DNA of 38,804 bases from Acetobacteraceae bacterium (GTDB lineage Bacteria; Pseudomonadota; Alphaproteobacteria; Acetobacterales; Acetobacteraceae), in the NCBI GenBank assembly GCA_025354865.1, contig JANXMB010000122.1:1-38804 (forward strand). Direction: 5' to 3'. Made by a program: the position numbers and the translations under genes. The stretch's first letter is position 1. Each line of letters starts with the position of its first letter. The notes under the pieces are model-generated. The model made no database searches and was not told the origin of the DNA. It was given only the letters and a program-made list of their open reading frames with translations. Shown here in pieces: positions 1 to 8,624 of the stretch.

Positions 1-186
1 CAAGGCCATGGCGGCGCCTTGCTCGTAGAGGCAGAACGCTTCGCTCGCGCATTGGGATGCGGCCGAGCGGTGGTGTATTCCACGACGGAAGCAATTGGGT
101 ACTACGAAGCTGGTGGGTTCACCGAAGACGAGTGGGCCGACTGCGAGATCGCGGGGGTCGCGCAGATGGTCAAGGCGTTGGGGTAG
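1..186 (+). CDS. GNAT-family N-acetyltransferase, C-terminal fragment
   Basis: The frame is open from the first base and ends at TAG 184-186, giving 61 residues of a gene that begins outside the window. The fragment starts with a GHGGALL stretch, which resembles the acetyl-CoA pyrophosphate-binding loop (Q/RxxGxG/A) of GNAT enzymes. A helix (EAERFARALGC) follows, then a VVYST strand and IGYYEAGGF, the usual closing element of the fold (an aromatic residue before a Gly-Phe). GNAT enzymes move an acetyl group from acetyl-CoA to an amine. The substrate cannot be told from the tail alone. The gene converges on the SMP-30 gene, with only 24 bases between the two stop codons. Confidence 0.75.
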   Translation, partial: QGHGGALLVEAERFARALGCGRAVVYSTTEAIGYYEAGGFTEDEWADCEIAGVAQMVKALG

Positions 187-210
187 GCGAACCTACCCCG
201 GCCCTCGGCC

Positions 211-1125
211 TCAACCGTTGAAGTTCAGCTTCAGCCCCGGTTCGGACCAGGTCGTTTTGCCCAGGCGGCCCGTGTCGGACAGCGTGATGTAGGCGGTTTT
301 CATGTCCGCCCCGCCGAAGCAGATATTGGTGGGATAGGTATCCGGCATTTTCACCGCTTCGACGATGTCGCCGCCGGGGGAAATCACCGTGATATAGCCG
401 GTGCTCAACGTCGCGACTGCGATGTTGCCGCTGGCCATCACGGCCAGACTGTCGAACCGCGCATTCGAACCCAGGCCGGCGATGACCCGGCCGCTGTGCG
501 GTGCGAAGGGTTTGGCGGCGGCGAGCACGCCCGGCGCCTCGACCGCGAAGGCCCAAAGGCGGGCGCCCTCGGTATCTGCGACATAAAGGGTCTTGCCATC
601 GGGCGACAGACCGCAGCCATTGGGGCTGAGGATCGGGAACGCAATGCGGGTAATTTTCGAGCCATCCGGCAGCGCGTAGTAAAGCCCGCCATGGTCGCGA
701 TGCCGGGCATACCGCTTGCCGAGATCGGTGAAATAGAACCCGCCGGCGGTGTCGAACACCAAATCGTTCGGCGCGGACAGATCGAAGCCGTCGCAATCCT
801 TATATAGCAGTGTCGCCGCGCCGGTTTTCGGATCGAGCCGCTGCACCGAACCGAACTTGTAATCGGGGTGCGGTGCGAGGCCCATCGAATGGCCCTCGAC
901 GTATTTCGAGCCGCCATTATTGCACAGATACAGCGCCCCATCCGGCCCATAGGCCAAGCCGTTCGGACCGCCGCCGCAGCGGGAGAACACCGTAGTCGTG
1001 CCGTCCGGCGCCACGCGGCTGCATTGGTTATTGCGGATCTCCGTCACGACGATAGATCCGTCCGGACAGACCACCGGTCCTTCCGGAAAGCCCAGGCCGG
1101 TGGCCAGGATTTCGATTTCGCTCAT
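211..1125 (-). CDS. SMP-30/gluconolactonase/LRE family protein
   Basis: A 304-residue beta-propeller lactonase of the SMP-30/regucalcin/gluconolactonase family. These enzymes hydrolyse sugar lactones using one divalent metal. Expected metal-site elements are visible: Glu in GFPEGP near the N-terminus, Asn in the APNDLVFD segment and Asp in the SPDGKTLYVADT segment. No signal peptide is seen, so it should be cytoplasmic. The ATG at 1125 is chosen because GAGAGGGG lies just upstream; a longer reading would run into the HisD-like gene, which ends at 1148. It is the last gene of a minus-strand run (radical SAM, SDR, HisD-like, SMP-30). Hydrolysis of a lactone made by the upstream dehydrogenases is a natural role, but the substrate is unknown. 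Confidence 0.85.
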   Translation of the reverse strand: MSEIEILATGLGFPEGPVVCPDGSIVVTEIRNNQCSRVAPDGTTTVFSRCGGGPNGLAYGPDGALYLCNNGGSKYVEGHSMGLAPHPDYKFGSVQRLDPKTGAATLLYKDCDGFDLSAPNDLVFDTAGGFYFTDLGKRYARHRDHGGLYYALPDGSKITRIAFPILSPNGCGLSPDGKTLYVADTEGARLWAFAVEAPGVLAAAKPFAPHSGRVIAGLGSNARFDSLAVMASGNIAVATLSTGYITVISPGGDIVEAVKMPDTYPTNICFGGADMKTAYITLSDTGRLGKTTWSEPGLKLNFNG

Positions 1126-1147
1126 GGTTGTTTCCCCTCTCGATCGC

Positions 1148-2434
1148 TTACGCGGTATTCTTGCCGCCATACCGGCGCACGCGCAAATCGGCTTGTTCCT
1201 TATGGCCGGCAAAATTCTCGATGGCACACAGGCGCGAACAATATTCGCCGATCATTGCCGACGCTTCCGGTGAAACCTGTTGATAAGTCACCGTTTTCAG
1301 GAATTTTCCCACCCATAGCCCGCCGGTATACCGAGCAGCGCGCTTGGTCGGTAGGGTGTGGTTGGTGCCGATGACCTTGTCGCCGTACGCCACATTGGTC
1401 TCCTTGCCCAGGAACAGCGCGCCGTAATTGCGCATCCGTTCCAGAAACCACCGCGGATCGCGCGTCAAAACCTGCACATGCTCGGATGCAATACGATCCG
1501 CCTCGCTCAACAATTCCTCATCGGTGTCGCACAGGATCACCTGTCCATGGTCGCGCCACGCCGCGCCGGCAATCTCGGCGGTCGGCAGCACCGCGAGCTG
1601 ACGTTCGATCTCCGCCTGGATCGCATTGGCAATTTTCGCCGACGTGGTCAACAGAATCGCCGGAGAGGTCGGTCCGTGCTCGGCTTGCCCCAACAGATCG
1701 GTCGCACACATCTCGGCATCGGCAGTGTCGTCGGCAACAATTAAGGTCTCGGTCGGGCCGGCGAGAAGATCGATGCCGACGCGACCGAACAACTGGCGCT
1801 TGGCCTCGGCGACGAAGGCATTGCCTGGGCCTACCAACATATCGACCTGGGCAATGGTTTGGGTGCCCAAACCCATCGCGGCGACGGCCTGAATCCCGCC
1901 CAGAAGATAGATTTCGTCGGCGCCGGCGAGCGACATGGCGGCAACCGTTGCAGCGGGGGGAATACCATTCAGCGGCGGGGTGCAGGCGGCAACCCGGGGC
2001 ACGCCCGCGACCTTGGCGGTGAGCACGGACATATGCGCCGAGGCCACCATCGGGTAGCGCCCGCCGGGCACGTAACAACCGACGCTGGCAACCGGGATGT
2101 TTTTATGGCCCAGGCGGATGCCGGGCAATGTCTCGACCTCGATATCGACCAGCGCGCCCCGTTGCGCTTCGGCGAACCGACGGATCTGGGCCTGCGCGAA
2201 CACGATGTCGTCGATCGTCTGCTGCGGCAGACTATTCATCAGCGACGCAATCTCATCGGGGCGGAGGCGAAAGGACGCTGGCTCCCACCGATCGAACTTC
2301 GCCGACAATTCGCGCACGGCCGCATCGCCACGGGCGGCGATATCTTCGAGAATCGCCTCCACCGAATGGCGGATCTGTCGGTCGTATTCGGTCTTTTCCG
2401 CTTCCGTCGCGCCGTGCTTCAGTACCCGTATCAT
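1148..2434 (-). CDS. Histidinol dehydrogenase family protein, HpsN-like (catabolic)
   Basis: This 428-residue NAD- and zinc-dependent dehydrogenase belongs to the HisD family. HisD enzymes oxidise a primary alcohol in two steps to the acid. Zinc ligands by position are Gln250 and His253 in QAEHGP, Asp352 in GDKV and His411 in AGHKEQ; the catalytic Glu-His pair is 318-319 in SEHVQ. The tail is unlike biosynthetic HisD: the GTNHTLPT box is followed by [14 protein letters not shown], the pattern I associate with HpsN (sulfopropanediol 3-dehydrogenase) and related catabolic enzymes. No his gene is nearby, while an SDR and a lactonase are, which also argues against histidine synthesis. The start at 2434 lies 7 bases after the SDR stop; an earlier start would overlap that gene. 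The true substrate (dihydroxypropanesulfonate or another polyol) is not established. Confidence 0.88.
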   Translation of the reverse strand: MIRVLKHGATEAEKTEYDRQIRHSVEAILEDIAARGDAAVRELSAKFDRWEPASFRLRPDEIASLMNSLPQQTIDDIVFAQAQIRRFAEAQRGALVDIEVETLPGIRLGHKNIPVASVGCYVPGGRYPMVASAHMSVLTAKVAGVPRVAACTPPLNGIPPAATVAAMSLAGADEIYLLGGIQAVAAMGLGTQTIAQVDMLVGPGNAFVAEAKRQLFGRVGIDLLAGPTETLIVADDTADAEMCATDLLGQAEHGPTSPAILLTTSAKIANAIQAEIERQLAVLPTAEIAGAAWRDHGQVILCDTDEELLSEADRIASEHVQVLTRDPRWFLERMRNYGALFLGKETNVAYGDKVIGTNHTLPTKRAARYTGGLWVGKFLKTVTYQQVSPEASAMIGEYCSRLCAIENFAGHKEQADLRVRRYGGKNTA

Positions 2435-2441
2435 CGTATGC

Positions 2442-3206
2442 TCACTCCGCCGTCCAGCCGCCGTCGACAACCAATGCGGTGCCGGTGACCAGCGCCGCCG
2501 CGTCGGAGGCCAAATACACCACCGCCCCCATCAGGTCTTCCACCGTCCCCAATCTCCCGAGCTTGATCCGGCGCAATGTGTCGGCCTGGAATGCTTTGTC
2601 CTCGAAAAACGGGCGAGTCAGGGGGGTATCGATGAAGGTGGGGCCGATGGAATTCACTCGTATGCCGAACGGTGCGAGATCGATCGCCATCGCCTTCGTC
2701 AAACCCTCGATCCCATGCTTGGTCATACAATAGACCGTGCGCCGCGCGCCGCCGACATGGCCCATCTGCGAGGACATATGCACGATCGACCCACCCTGCC
2801 CGGCCTCCACCATGCCGCGCGCCACCGTCTGCGCAACGAAAAACGCCGCGCGCTGGTTCAGGCCTTCGATCGCATCGTAATCGTCCTCGGTCACATCGAG
2901 GAACGTGCGCGGCCGATTGGTGCCGGCATTATTGATCAGGATATGGAAGGGTTGCTGCCGCCCCAAGACTGCGCGCACGGCAGCGAGATCGGTGACATCG
3001 AGCACCAGGGCTTCGGCACTGCCGCCGTCGGCGCGGATTTCTGCCGCTGCCGCTGCGATTTCGTCGGGCGTACGCGCGATCAGCACAACATGCGCACCGG
3101 ATTGCCCGAGGCCGGCCGCTGCGGCCAGGCCGATGCCGCGACCGGCCCCGGTCACCAAAGCGCGCTTTCCGTCCAGCCGCAAGGACGGCAACCGGGGCAA
3201 TGTCAT
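2442..3206 (-). CDS. SDR family NAD(P)-dependent oxidoreductase
   Basis: A 254-residue classical short-chain dehydrogenase/reductase. The Rossmann cofactor loop TGAGRGIG is at residues 19-26, NNAG at 92-95, the catalytic Ser in HMSSQ near 145, and the YxxxK pair Tyr159/Lys163. It ends with [15 protein letters not shown], the usual C-terminal turn of the family. The ATG at 3206 is preceded by AGGGA at good spacing; the frame stays open upstream but would enter the radical SAM gene. It lies 19 bases after the radical SAM stop and 7 bases before the HisD-like start, so co-transcription is likely. Together with the HisD-like enzyme and lactonase it probably oxidises a hydroxyl group of a sugar or polyol. 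HpsO/HpsP-type enzymes are SDRs paired with HpsN, but this protein cannot be assigned to either. Confidence 0.9.
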   Translation of the reverse strand: MTLPRLPSLRLDGKRALVTGAGRGIGLAAAAGLGQSGAHVVLIARTPDEIAAAAAEIRADGGSAEALVLDVTDLAAVRAVLGRQQPFHILINNAGTNRPRTFLDVTEDDYDAIEGLNQRAAFFVAQTVARGMVEAGQGGSIVHMSSQMGHVGGARRTVYCMTKHGIEGLTKAMAIDLAPFGIRVNSIGPTFIDTPLTRPFFEDKAFQADTLRRIKLGRLGTVEDLMGAVVYLASDAAALVTGTALVVDGGWTAE

Positions 3207-3225
3207 CGTGCAATTCCCTGCATTA

Positions 3226-4560
3226 TCATATGGGTAGACTGGCCAGGAAGGTCTCGGGGTCGCCAATTTCCCGCACATCCACCGTTGTCAGCAACACTTC
3301 GCCGGGTGTCGGCGGTCCCGAACCGCCCCAGACCCGGCGCACTTCCATCTTTCCGTCCCAGGTCAGGCGCATGCCGTAACGACCGGGCAAATACCCGGGC
3401 GGAGTGCTATCGTTCGACGAAGGCGGATGCGACGGTGGCGGTGGCACTTCCGTTGCAACCGGATCGGCTTGCGGCGCTTTCGGTTCGCCAACCCCCGGCG
3501 GCATCGACAGCATCACCGAACTGCCGGTGCGATGGGCGAGCTGGTCGCGCAACCAGAGCCACTCGGCTTCGTCCAAATACTCGGATTGTTTGAAATCGGC
3601 GGGAATATGCGGTTCGTCGTAGGTGTAGCGAACCTCGATTTCCGAGCCGCCGCGTTCGGTGAGCAAATACTCGACCAAGGAAGGGATTTCGCGGAAATTC
3701 GCCTTGTAGGCCATCATGATGTAACGCAGCTTCGGCGGCGCTTTGCCGCGGGCGAAGGCGGCCAGCAGAATATCCCAATTTTCTTTGAATATCCGATGCC
3801 GCGCGCCCTTGCGCATACGTTCGTATATTGCTGGGTCCAACGACTCGATTGAAACATTGATGTGATGGACGCCACTATTCGCCAGCATCTCATAGTATTC
3901 TTCCGGCATCCGGCGGGCCAGATTGGTGGTATAGAAGATAGTGCGGCGCTGTAGCGGCGGCATCTTGCGCAGATAGTCGGTAAAGCGCGGATGCATCGTC
4001 GGCTCGTGCAGACAGGAGTACCAGAAGGCGCCATCGGCGGCATAGGGCGCGAACCGCACGGCTGCGTCGATCGTATCTTCTGTCATCAGGTTGGTTTTAT
4101 TGACGCCTTCATAGTTATAAAGACAGAAAGGGCACCGCAAGTTGCAGTTATCGACAATATCCATGATGAAAAATGCCAGCGGTTGATAGACCCGAGCGAC
4201 AGTAGTGGCACGCGCAAGCTTCTTTCCATTGGGCACAACCCGCACCACGAGGCGATCTTGTTCCTCCGTGCTCAGGCGTCGGGGCAGGCGGTGGTAGAAA
4301 CCGTGCGCGCCGTCGCCGACCCCGAGTTCTTTCAACCCGGGCAGGAACCGATCCGCTTGGGCGGTGAGCAGCACTTCGTTGGTGTTTTCCAGCACCACCT
4401 CATGCGTCACACGTTCGGTGGGATCGGCGAAATTGCAGACCCAACCGGTTACGTGGGCATGGCTGACGCCATCGATATAGCCCTGATGGGGGGCAACGTG
4501 GGCCGCCACTTCCCGGCCGATCCGGGGGAAGCGGCGGAACAAGGTTCGAGCCAAGCGCAT
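3226..4560 (-). CDS. Radical SAM protein with N-terminal beta domain and cysteine-free SPASM-like tail
   Basis: A 444-residue protein in three parts. Residues about 27-108 form a beta domain with the pattern GxIDGxxxxxxTGW...GVGDGxHGF, seen in alphaproteobacterial surface-glycan proteins. The radical SAM core follows: Cys139, Cys143 and Cys146 form the CxxxCxxC [4Fe-4S] motif (CNLRCPFC), and SCLHEPTMHP sits where the GEP-type SAM-binding motif is expected. A proline-rich linker then leads to a C-terminal stretch shaped like a SPASM/Twitch domain (GMRLTWDGKMEV) but without the cysteines that would bind auxiliary clusters. ATG 4560 is preferred; TTG 4566 would add two residues. It is the first gene of the minus-strand run ending in the SMP-30 gene and diverges from the glycosyltransferase gene across 131 bases. 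The modified substrate is unknown. Confidence 0.85.
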   Translation of the reverse strand: MRLARTLFRRFPRIGREVAAHVAPHQGYIDGVSHAHVTGWVCNFADPTERVTHEVVLENTNEVLLTAQADRFLPGLKELGVGDGAHGFYHRLPRRLSTEEQDRLVVRVVPNGKKLARATTVARVYQPLAFFIMDIVDNCNLRCPFCLYNYEGVNKTNLMTEDTIDAAVRFAPYAADGAFWYSCLHEPTMHPRFTDYLRKMPPLQRRTIFYTTNLARRMPEEYYEMLANSGVHHINVSIESLDPAIYERMRKGARHRIFKENWDILLAAFARGKAPPKLRYIMMAYKANFREIPSLVEYLLTERGGSEIEVRYTYDEPHIPADFKQSEYLDEAEWLWLRDQLAHRTGSSVMLSMPPGVGEPKAPQADPVATEVPPPPSHPPSSNDSTPPGYLPGRYGMRLTWDGKMEVRRVWGGSGPPTPGEVLLTTVDVREIGDPETFLASLPI

Positions 4561-4691
4561 GGCCAAGACCTAACATGCACCCCCGGCCGGCACAACCGAC
4601 GCCAACCGGTATTCGATCGGGCCTCGGCGTGCTACATGACGGCCATCTTGCAGCCTGAGCCTCGGATGGGGCCGCTTCCCTGGGGTCGTGT

Positions 4692-5696
4692 ATGCCACCG
4701 GACCAATTGACAATTTCGGCCGTGATCCCGCTGTACAATGGGGCACCTTATATAGAAGCCTCGATCGAAAGCGTCTTCGCCCAGACCCTGCCACCCGACG
4801 AGGTCATCGTGGTCGACGACGGATCGACCGACGACGGGCCGGCGATCGTCGAGCGCTTGGCGCAAACCCGCCCCATCCTCCTGCTGCGAAAGGCCAATGG
4901 CGGCCAATCCTCCGCTCGGAATTTCGGCATTGCACGTGCCAAAGGGCGGCTGATCGCGCTGCTGGACCAAGACGATATCTGGTACCCGCATCACCTCGCG
5001 GAACTGAGCAAGCCGTTCCGCCGGCCACGCTACCCCGAGTTGGGTTGGGTTTACAGCAATCTCGACGAAATCGACGAAGCCGGCAACATGGTCAGCCGCA
5101 GCAGCCTGCACCGGGCAAGCCATGTCGTGCATCCCAAGCGGGAACTGGTGCATTGCCTGATGACCGATATGTTCATCCTGCCCTCGGCGACGTTGATGGC
5201 CCGAGCGGCGTTCAATGCGGTGGGCGGATTCGACGAGCAGTTGGTGGGGTTCGAGGACGACGACCTGTTTCTGCGCATGTTCCGCGCCGGATACGACAAC
5301 ATCTATTTGGACAAGGCGCTGACGAAATGGCGAATTTTCGACGGTAGCTCGTCGTTTTCCAAACGGATGGCGGTCAGCCGCATGGTCTACGTCCGCAAGT
5401 TGCTGGCAGCCTACCCCAACGATACCCATCGGGGCCTAGCCTATACGCGCGACCTGATCGTGCCGCGGTTCTTCCCGTGGTTGGTGCGGGAATACAATAT
5501 GGCGCTGAAATCGGGCGACATCGATGCCCTTCGGCAGGCGCTTGCGGACATGAAGTTCCTGCTGCCGATGCACCGCACCCGGATGCGACTGGTCTTGCAG
5601 ATGTTGATGCCCATTTTGCAACGGCCCGCATTGGCTCGGGTTTTGGTGCCGGTGGGCACGGCGGCCCGTCCGATCTTACGCCGCCTGTTGCGATAG
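4692..5696 (+). CDS. Glycosyltransferase family 2 protein
   Basis: A 334-residue GT-A fold glycosyltransferase. The N-terminus reads ISAVIPLYNG, then VIVVDDGSTDD (nucleotide-binding strand), SARNFGI and the metal-binding DxD-type motif LLDQDD near 91-95. GFEDDDLFLRM near the middle carries the acidic pair expected for the acceptor side and catalytic base. No transmembrane segment is evident; such enzymes add a sugar from an NDP-sugar to a lipid-linked or protein acceptor at the inner face of the membrane. The ATG at 4692 places the first beta strand at residue 8, normal for GT2, with a G-rich stretch upstream. The gene is divergent from the radical SAM gene and is closed by the terminator at 5705. 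A role in surface-glycan assembly is inferred. Confidence 0.88.
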   Translation: MPPDQLTISAVIPLYNGAPYIEASIESVFAQTLPPDEVIVVDDGSTDDGPAIVERLAQTRPILLLRKANGGQSSARNFGIARAKGRLIALLDQDDIWYPHHLAELSKPFRRPRYPELGWVYSNLDEIDEAGNMVSRSSLHRASHVVHPKRELVHCLMTDMFILPSATLMARAAFNAVGGFDEQLVGFEDDDLFLRMFRAGYDNIYLDKALTKWRIFDGSSSFSKRMAVSRMVYVRKLLAAYPNDTHRGLAYTRDLIVPRFFPWLVREYNMALKSGDIDALRQALADMKFLLPMHRTRMRLVLQMLMPILQRPALARVLVPVGTAARPILRRLLR

Positions 5697-5704
5697 AGGG
5701 CCAT

Positions 5705-5742
5705 AAAAAACCCCACGGCACCAGCGGCACCGTGGGGGTTTT
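5705..5742. terminator. Bidirectional intrinsic terminator
   Basis: A near-perfect inverted repeat: an A-run followed by CCCCACGG pairs with CCGTGGGGG followed by a T-run, around an 11- to 13-base loop. It sits 8 bases after the glycosyltransferase stop and 16 bases from the stop of the convergent beta-roll gene. The A-run on one side and T-run on the other let it end transcription on both strands. Confidence 0.85.
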
Positions 5743-5758
5743 CGGGGAGAAGCCGGTT

Positions 5759-7615
5759 TTAGGAGAAGTAGCCGATCTTGCCACTGAGTTGGGTCAGCGA
5801 GGTCACGTTGCTGAAGGTCACGGTCGTCTGATCCGATAGCGTCAGGGTCAGGCCCGCGCCGCTGGAAGAAACGGCTGGGCCGGTGGCGTTCGCCAGCACG
5901 TTGCTCAATCCGCCGGATGCCGAGCTGTAACCGATCATGAAGATCGTGGAAGTCGATTGGTTGAAGTCCGTGATGGTGATGTGGGACTTGCCGCCGCCGT
6001 TCAACGATGTGACCTGATTGAGGAACACGAACGTATCGCTGCCGCCGCCACCGGTCATAGTTTCGGCGTTGTCGCCGATGAAGAAGACGTCATTTCCCGA
6101 ACCACCGACGAGATTGGCCGAAGCACTGGCGATGGACGATCCGTAGTATGTGTTGTTGGTCGAGGAGCCGGCCCCGATGAGTGTTTCGTTGCCGTCGTAA
6201 GCGTGCAACTGGGCGCCGCCGGTTGCGGTGCCGACGAAGTTCACGATGCTGCCGTCGCCACCGAAGATGGTAGCCTGACCGATGCCGCCGGTGATGGTGC
6301 TGTTATCGCTGATCCCGGCCGAGAAGATCAGGCCGCCCGAACCGACGGTTGCATTGACCGTGCCATTCTTGCCGCCGACGACGGTCGGGGTGCCGGCACC
6401 GCCGAGGAAGTTGAGGTTGCCATTGGACGGTCCGAACACCAGCGTATTGCTGCTGGTCTGCACTGTCGCGGCGCCTGAGCCCGCGAACACGGTATCGTTG
6501 GAGCCGCTGACCGAAATTTGCAGCGTGCCAGTGCCGCCGAACACCGTGGAGTTCGCACCGCTGAGGGTGATTGCGGACGAGGTTTCCTTCTGGGTGGATA
6601 CAAAGCTTTTGTTGCTGGCATCGACCAGTTGCAAGGTGCCGCCGGTAGTATCGCTGTTGCCGAACAGGAAGGCAGCACTGCCGCTGAGGCTGACCGTCGC
6701 GTTGCCCGAGCCGAGGCCGACAGTGTCGTTGCTGCCGAACGCGTTCAGGTTCAGCGTGCCTGGGCCGCCGAACACAGCGGAGTTGTTGCCTGACACCGTG
6801 ACATTCGCGACGCTGTCTTTGCCGGCCGAGATGTTGGCGAAGTCGCCGCTATCGAACACGGTCAGGGTACCGGCCGACGACGCATCGCCACCGATGACGG
6901 CGTTGTTCGTGCCGGAAATCGAGACAGTGGCCTGCGACGTCGTCGCGAACACGACGTTGTTGCTGCCGCCCAGCGTGACGTTCAGAGCATCGGTCGCATT
7001 GCCGCTGCCGGTTACCACCGTCTTGGTGCCGCCGACGGTGACTGCTGCGTTACCAGAACCGACGCGGACGGTATCCGCTGTGCCAGCCGAAAAGATCGTA
7101 TTGGCCGTGCCGCCCACCGACATCAGGTTAGTCCCGGTGCCGCCGGCGATGGTACCGGCGCCAAAGGCGAAGATCGTGTCGTTCCCCGTCGAGGTGGAGA
7201 CAAGATACGTGCCGGTCGCATTCACGAGATTGTTACCGCCGGTCGCGGCAACGGAGCTTTTGCCGGACACGATCAAGGTCGCACCCTGGTCACCCGAAAG
7301 CACCTGCGCGTTCGATGCAATGACGGTGTCGGGGCTGGAGGTGACGTTGACGATGTAGGACCAGCCCGTGCCCTCGGCATGGGTCGCAACACCACCTGCC
7401 CCGACGATCCCAAGCTCGGTCGTTGCTTTCACCGTCGGCGCAGTCGGAACGAAGGATCCTGCAGTCACCGTCGCAACCGACACACCGCTGCCGATGCTCG
7501 CGCCGTTGAGCGCGGTCGCCATCTGCTGCGCCAGTTTCAAATAATCGCCAGTGCCGGTGGACACGACGATGTTACCGCCAGCGGTGCCGGGGACTGTGAT
7601 GCCTGCCGTCGTCAT
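5759..7615 (-). CDS. Secreted beta-roll repeat protein with RTX-like C-terminal part
   Basis: A 618-residue protein rich in Gly, Ser, Thr, Asn, Ala and Val, with no cysteine and no Sec signal peptide. From about residue 110 to 500 it is built of degenerate strand-turn repeats (TVFGGTGTLQISVSGSNDTVFAGSG and similar), expected to fold as a long beta solenoid. Residues 504-530 (GGSGNDVFF...GGGGSDTFVF) match the calcium-binding nonapeptide pattern of RTX proteins. The tail after 540 (ITITDFNQSTSTIF) resembles the region before a type I secretion signal. It is therefore likely exported by a type I system and kept at the cell surface or released; no HlyB/HlyD/TolC genes are in the window. The ATG at 7615 has GGAG upstream. 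Adhesin, S-layer-like or matrix roles are all possible. Confidence 0.75.
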   Translation of the reverse strand: MTTAGITVPGTAGGNIVVSTGTGDYLKLAQQMATALNGASIGSGVSVATVTAGSFVPTAPTVKATTELGIVGAGGVATHAEGTGWSYIVNVTSSPDTVIASNAQVLSGDQGATLIVSGKSSVAATGGNNLVNATGTYLVSTSTGNDTIFAFGAGTIAGGTGTNLMSVGGTANTIFSAGTADTVRVGSGNAAVTVGGTKTVVTGSGNATDALNVTLGGSNNVVFATTSQATVSISGTNNAVIGGDASSAGTLTVFDSGDFANISAGKDSVANVTVSGNNSAVFGGPGTLNLNAFGSNDTVGLGSGNATVSLSGSAAFLFGNSDTTGGTLQLVDASNKSFVSTQKETSSAITLSGANSTVFGGTGTLQISVSGSNDTVFAGSGAATVQTSSNTLVFGPSNGNLNFLGGAGTPTVVGGKNGTVNATVGSGGLIFSAGISDNSTITGGIGQATIFGGDGSIVNFVGTATGGAQLHAYDGNETLIGAGSSTNNTYYGSSIASASANLVGGSGNDVFFIGDNAETMTGGGGSDTFVFLNQVTSLNGGGKSHITITDFNQSTSTIFMIGYSSASGGLSNVLANATGPAVSSSGAGLTLTLSDQTTVTFSNVTSLTQLSGKIGYFS

Positions 7616-8624
7616 TGCCTACTCCGCCTCAGCGACTCACGGTGCCGCCAGTGTAACACTAGAATTATGAACCAATCTCAGCTTTTAGCAATCGAAATCT
7701 GCAAATCGCCCGGGTTAGCGGAGCGATTCCCGACCTCGAATGCCAAGCAGCCTAGACCGGCCATCGCTGAGACGCTTCAAAACATTTCGTGAGGGGGCCT
7801 GTCAATCGTTGCTTTTGCCACACGCCTGTCAAAAATCGGAATTCCATCGTCCCAGCGCAGGGTTTTCGCCGCGAAACGGCTCTTTTTTCGCCCCGGAAAG
7901 GCCCCTCCCGCAGACCCGAATATGCATCCCAAACAGGTACGATCCCAGCGCCGCGGTCGACACGAAAAGTGCAAATGCGAACCGAATACCTCGACTAATA
8001 ACGGATACATATCAATATCTTGGCGGAAATGCGTGAGTCCCGGCGCAATGTCATATGATGCAAGCGCGACAGGCCGAACCGAAAACCCCGACCGAGGCAC
8101 GCCGTCGACAAGAAAATTTGCCCGATCGGTGCACACACAGGTGTTCGCGCTGCGTCCGAAATCGCACCCACCGCTGTCGCCACCCAACCGCCCTGCACGA
8201 CCCGCCCGCAATGGCCCAGCAACCGAAAAAAAGACGCGCGTATCGACAGCCGTCGCTACCGCCAACCGCCGACTCCCCCTGGGAGACAGCACCGATTATC
8301 GAATGCCAATCGATACAGTTGCATGACACATTTGCCATTTGCCATATTATTCTCCGACGCTTATCGAAAACGCCCGAATCCCCGGTTGGCATTTTACAGC
8401 GGTCGGATGCTCGCGCCTTTATCGCCATCGAGCCGACGGCCGGCGATCGACGGCTGGCCCATGCGCGGCGCCCCCGGCCGGCGTCGCCCGCGCCGAAGCG
8501 CCGTCGCCAAGCCCGATGCGGCCCCTTGCGCTGGCGGCCGATCGGACGGCACCACGACAGATACGGCCCTGTCGTCAAGACGGAATTAGGATTTATTTCA
8601 CTTATAACCGACCCGAGAGGATCG
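7616..8624. other. About 1 kb with no convincing gene
   Basis: This stretch lies upstream of the beta-roll gene and after the stop of the ABC ATPase gene, both on the minus strand. Open frames exist on both strands, but their translations are rich in Arg, Pro and Ser without recognisable domains and look like chance frames in GC-rich DNA. The left end holds the candidate promoter at 7664-7691. A small hairpin (GCCG-CGAAA-CGGC, 7868-7880) followed by TCTTTTTT on the plus strand could act as a weak terminator, but no plus-strand gene precedes it. No tRNA-like fold was recognised. A decayed gene or a small RNA cannot be ruled out by eye. Confidence 0.5.
7664..7691 (-). promoter_or_regulatory. 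Possible sigma-70 type promoter for the beta-roll gene
   Basis: On the minus strand TTGCTA and CATAAT are separated by 16 bases, close to the -35/-10 consensus and spacing. The -10 box ends about 48 bases before the ATG at 7615. Two mismatches in the -35 box and one in the -10 box make this only a candidate. Confidence 0.3.

Noticed and set aside
1148-2434. Assignment as the biosynthetic histidinol dehydrogenase hisD
   Set aside because: No other his genes are near, the C-terminal region has the HpsN-like GGLWVGKF pattern, and the neighbours are an SDR and a lactonase.
2097-3593. 498-codon plus-strand open frame antisense to the HisD-like, SDR and radical SAM genes
   Set aside because: It runs across three clear genes on the other strand and its translation is Arg/His-rich without any motif; typical shadow frame of GC-rich DNA.
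4706-4738. TTGACA and TACAAT in the right order on the plus strand
   Set aside because: The 21-base spacing is too long for sigma-70 and both boxes lie within the glycosyltransferase coding sequence.
6282-7358. 358-codon plus-strand open frame opposite the beta-roll gene
   Set aside because: Its Pro/Leu/Val-rich repeats are the complement of the Gly/Thr/Asn repeats of the real gene; it has no signal or domain of its own.
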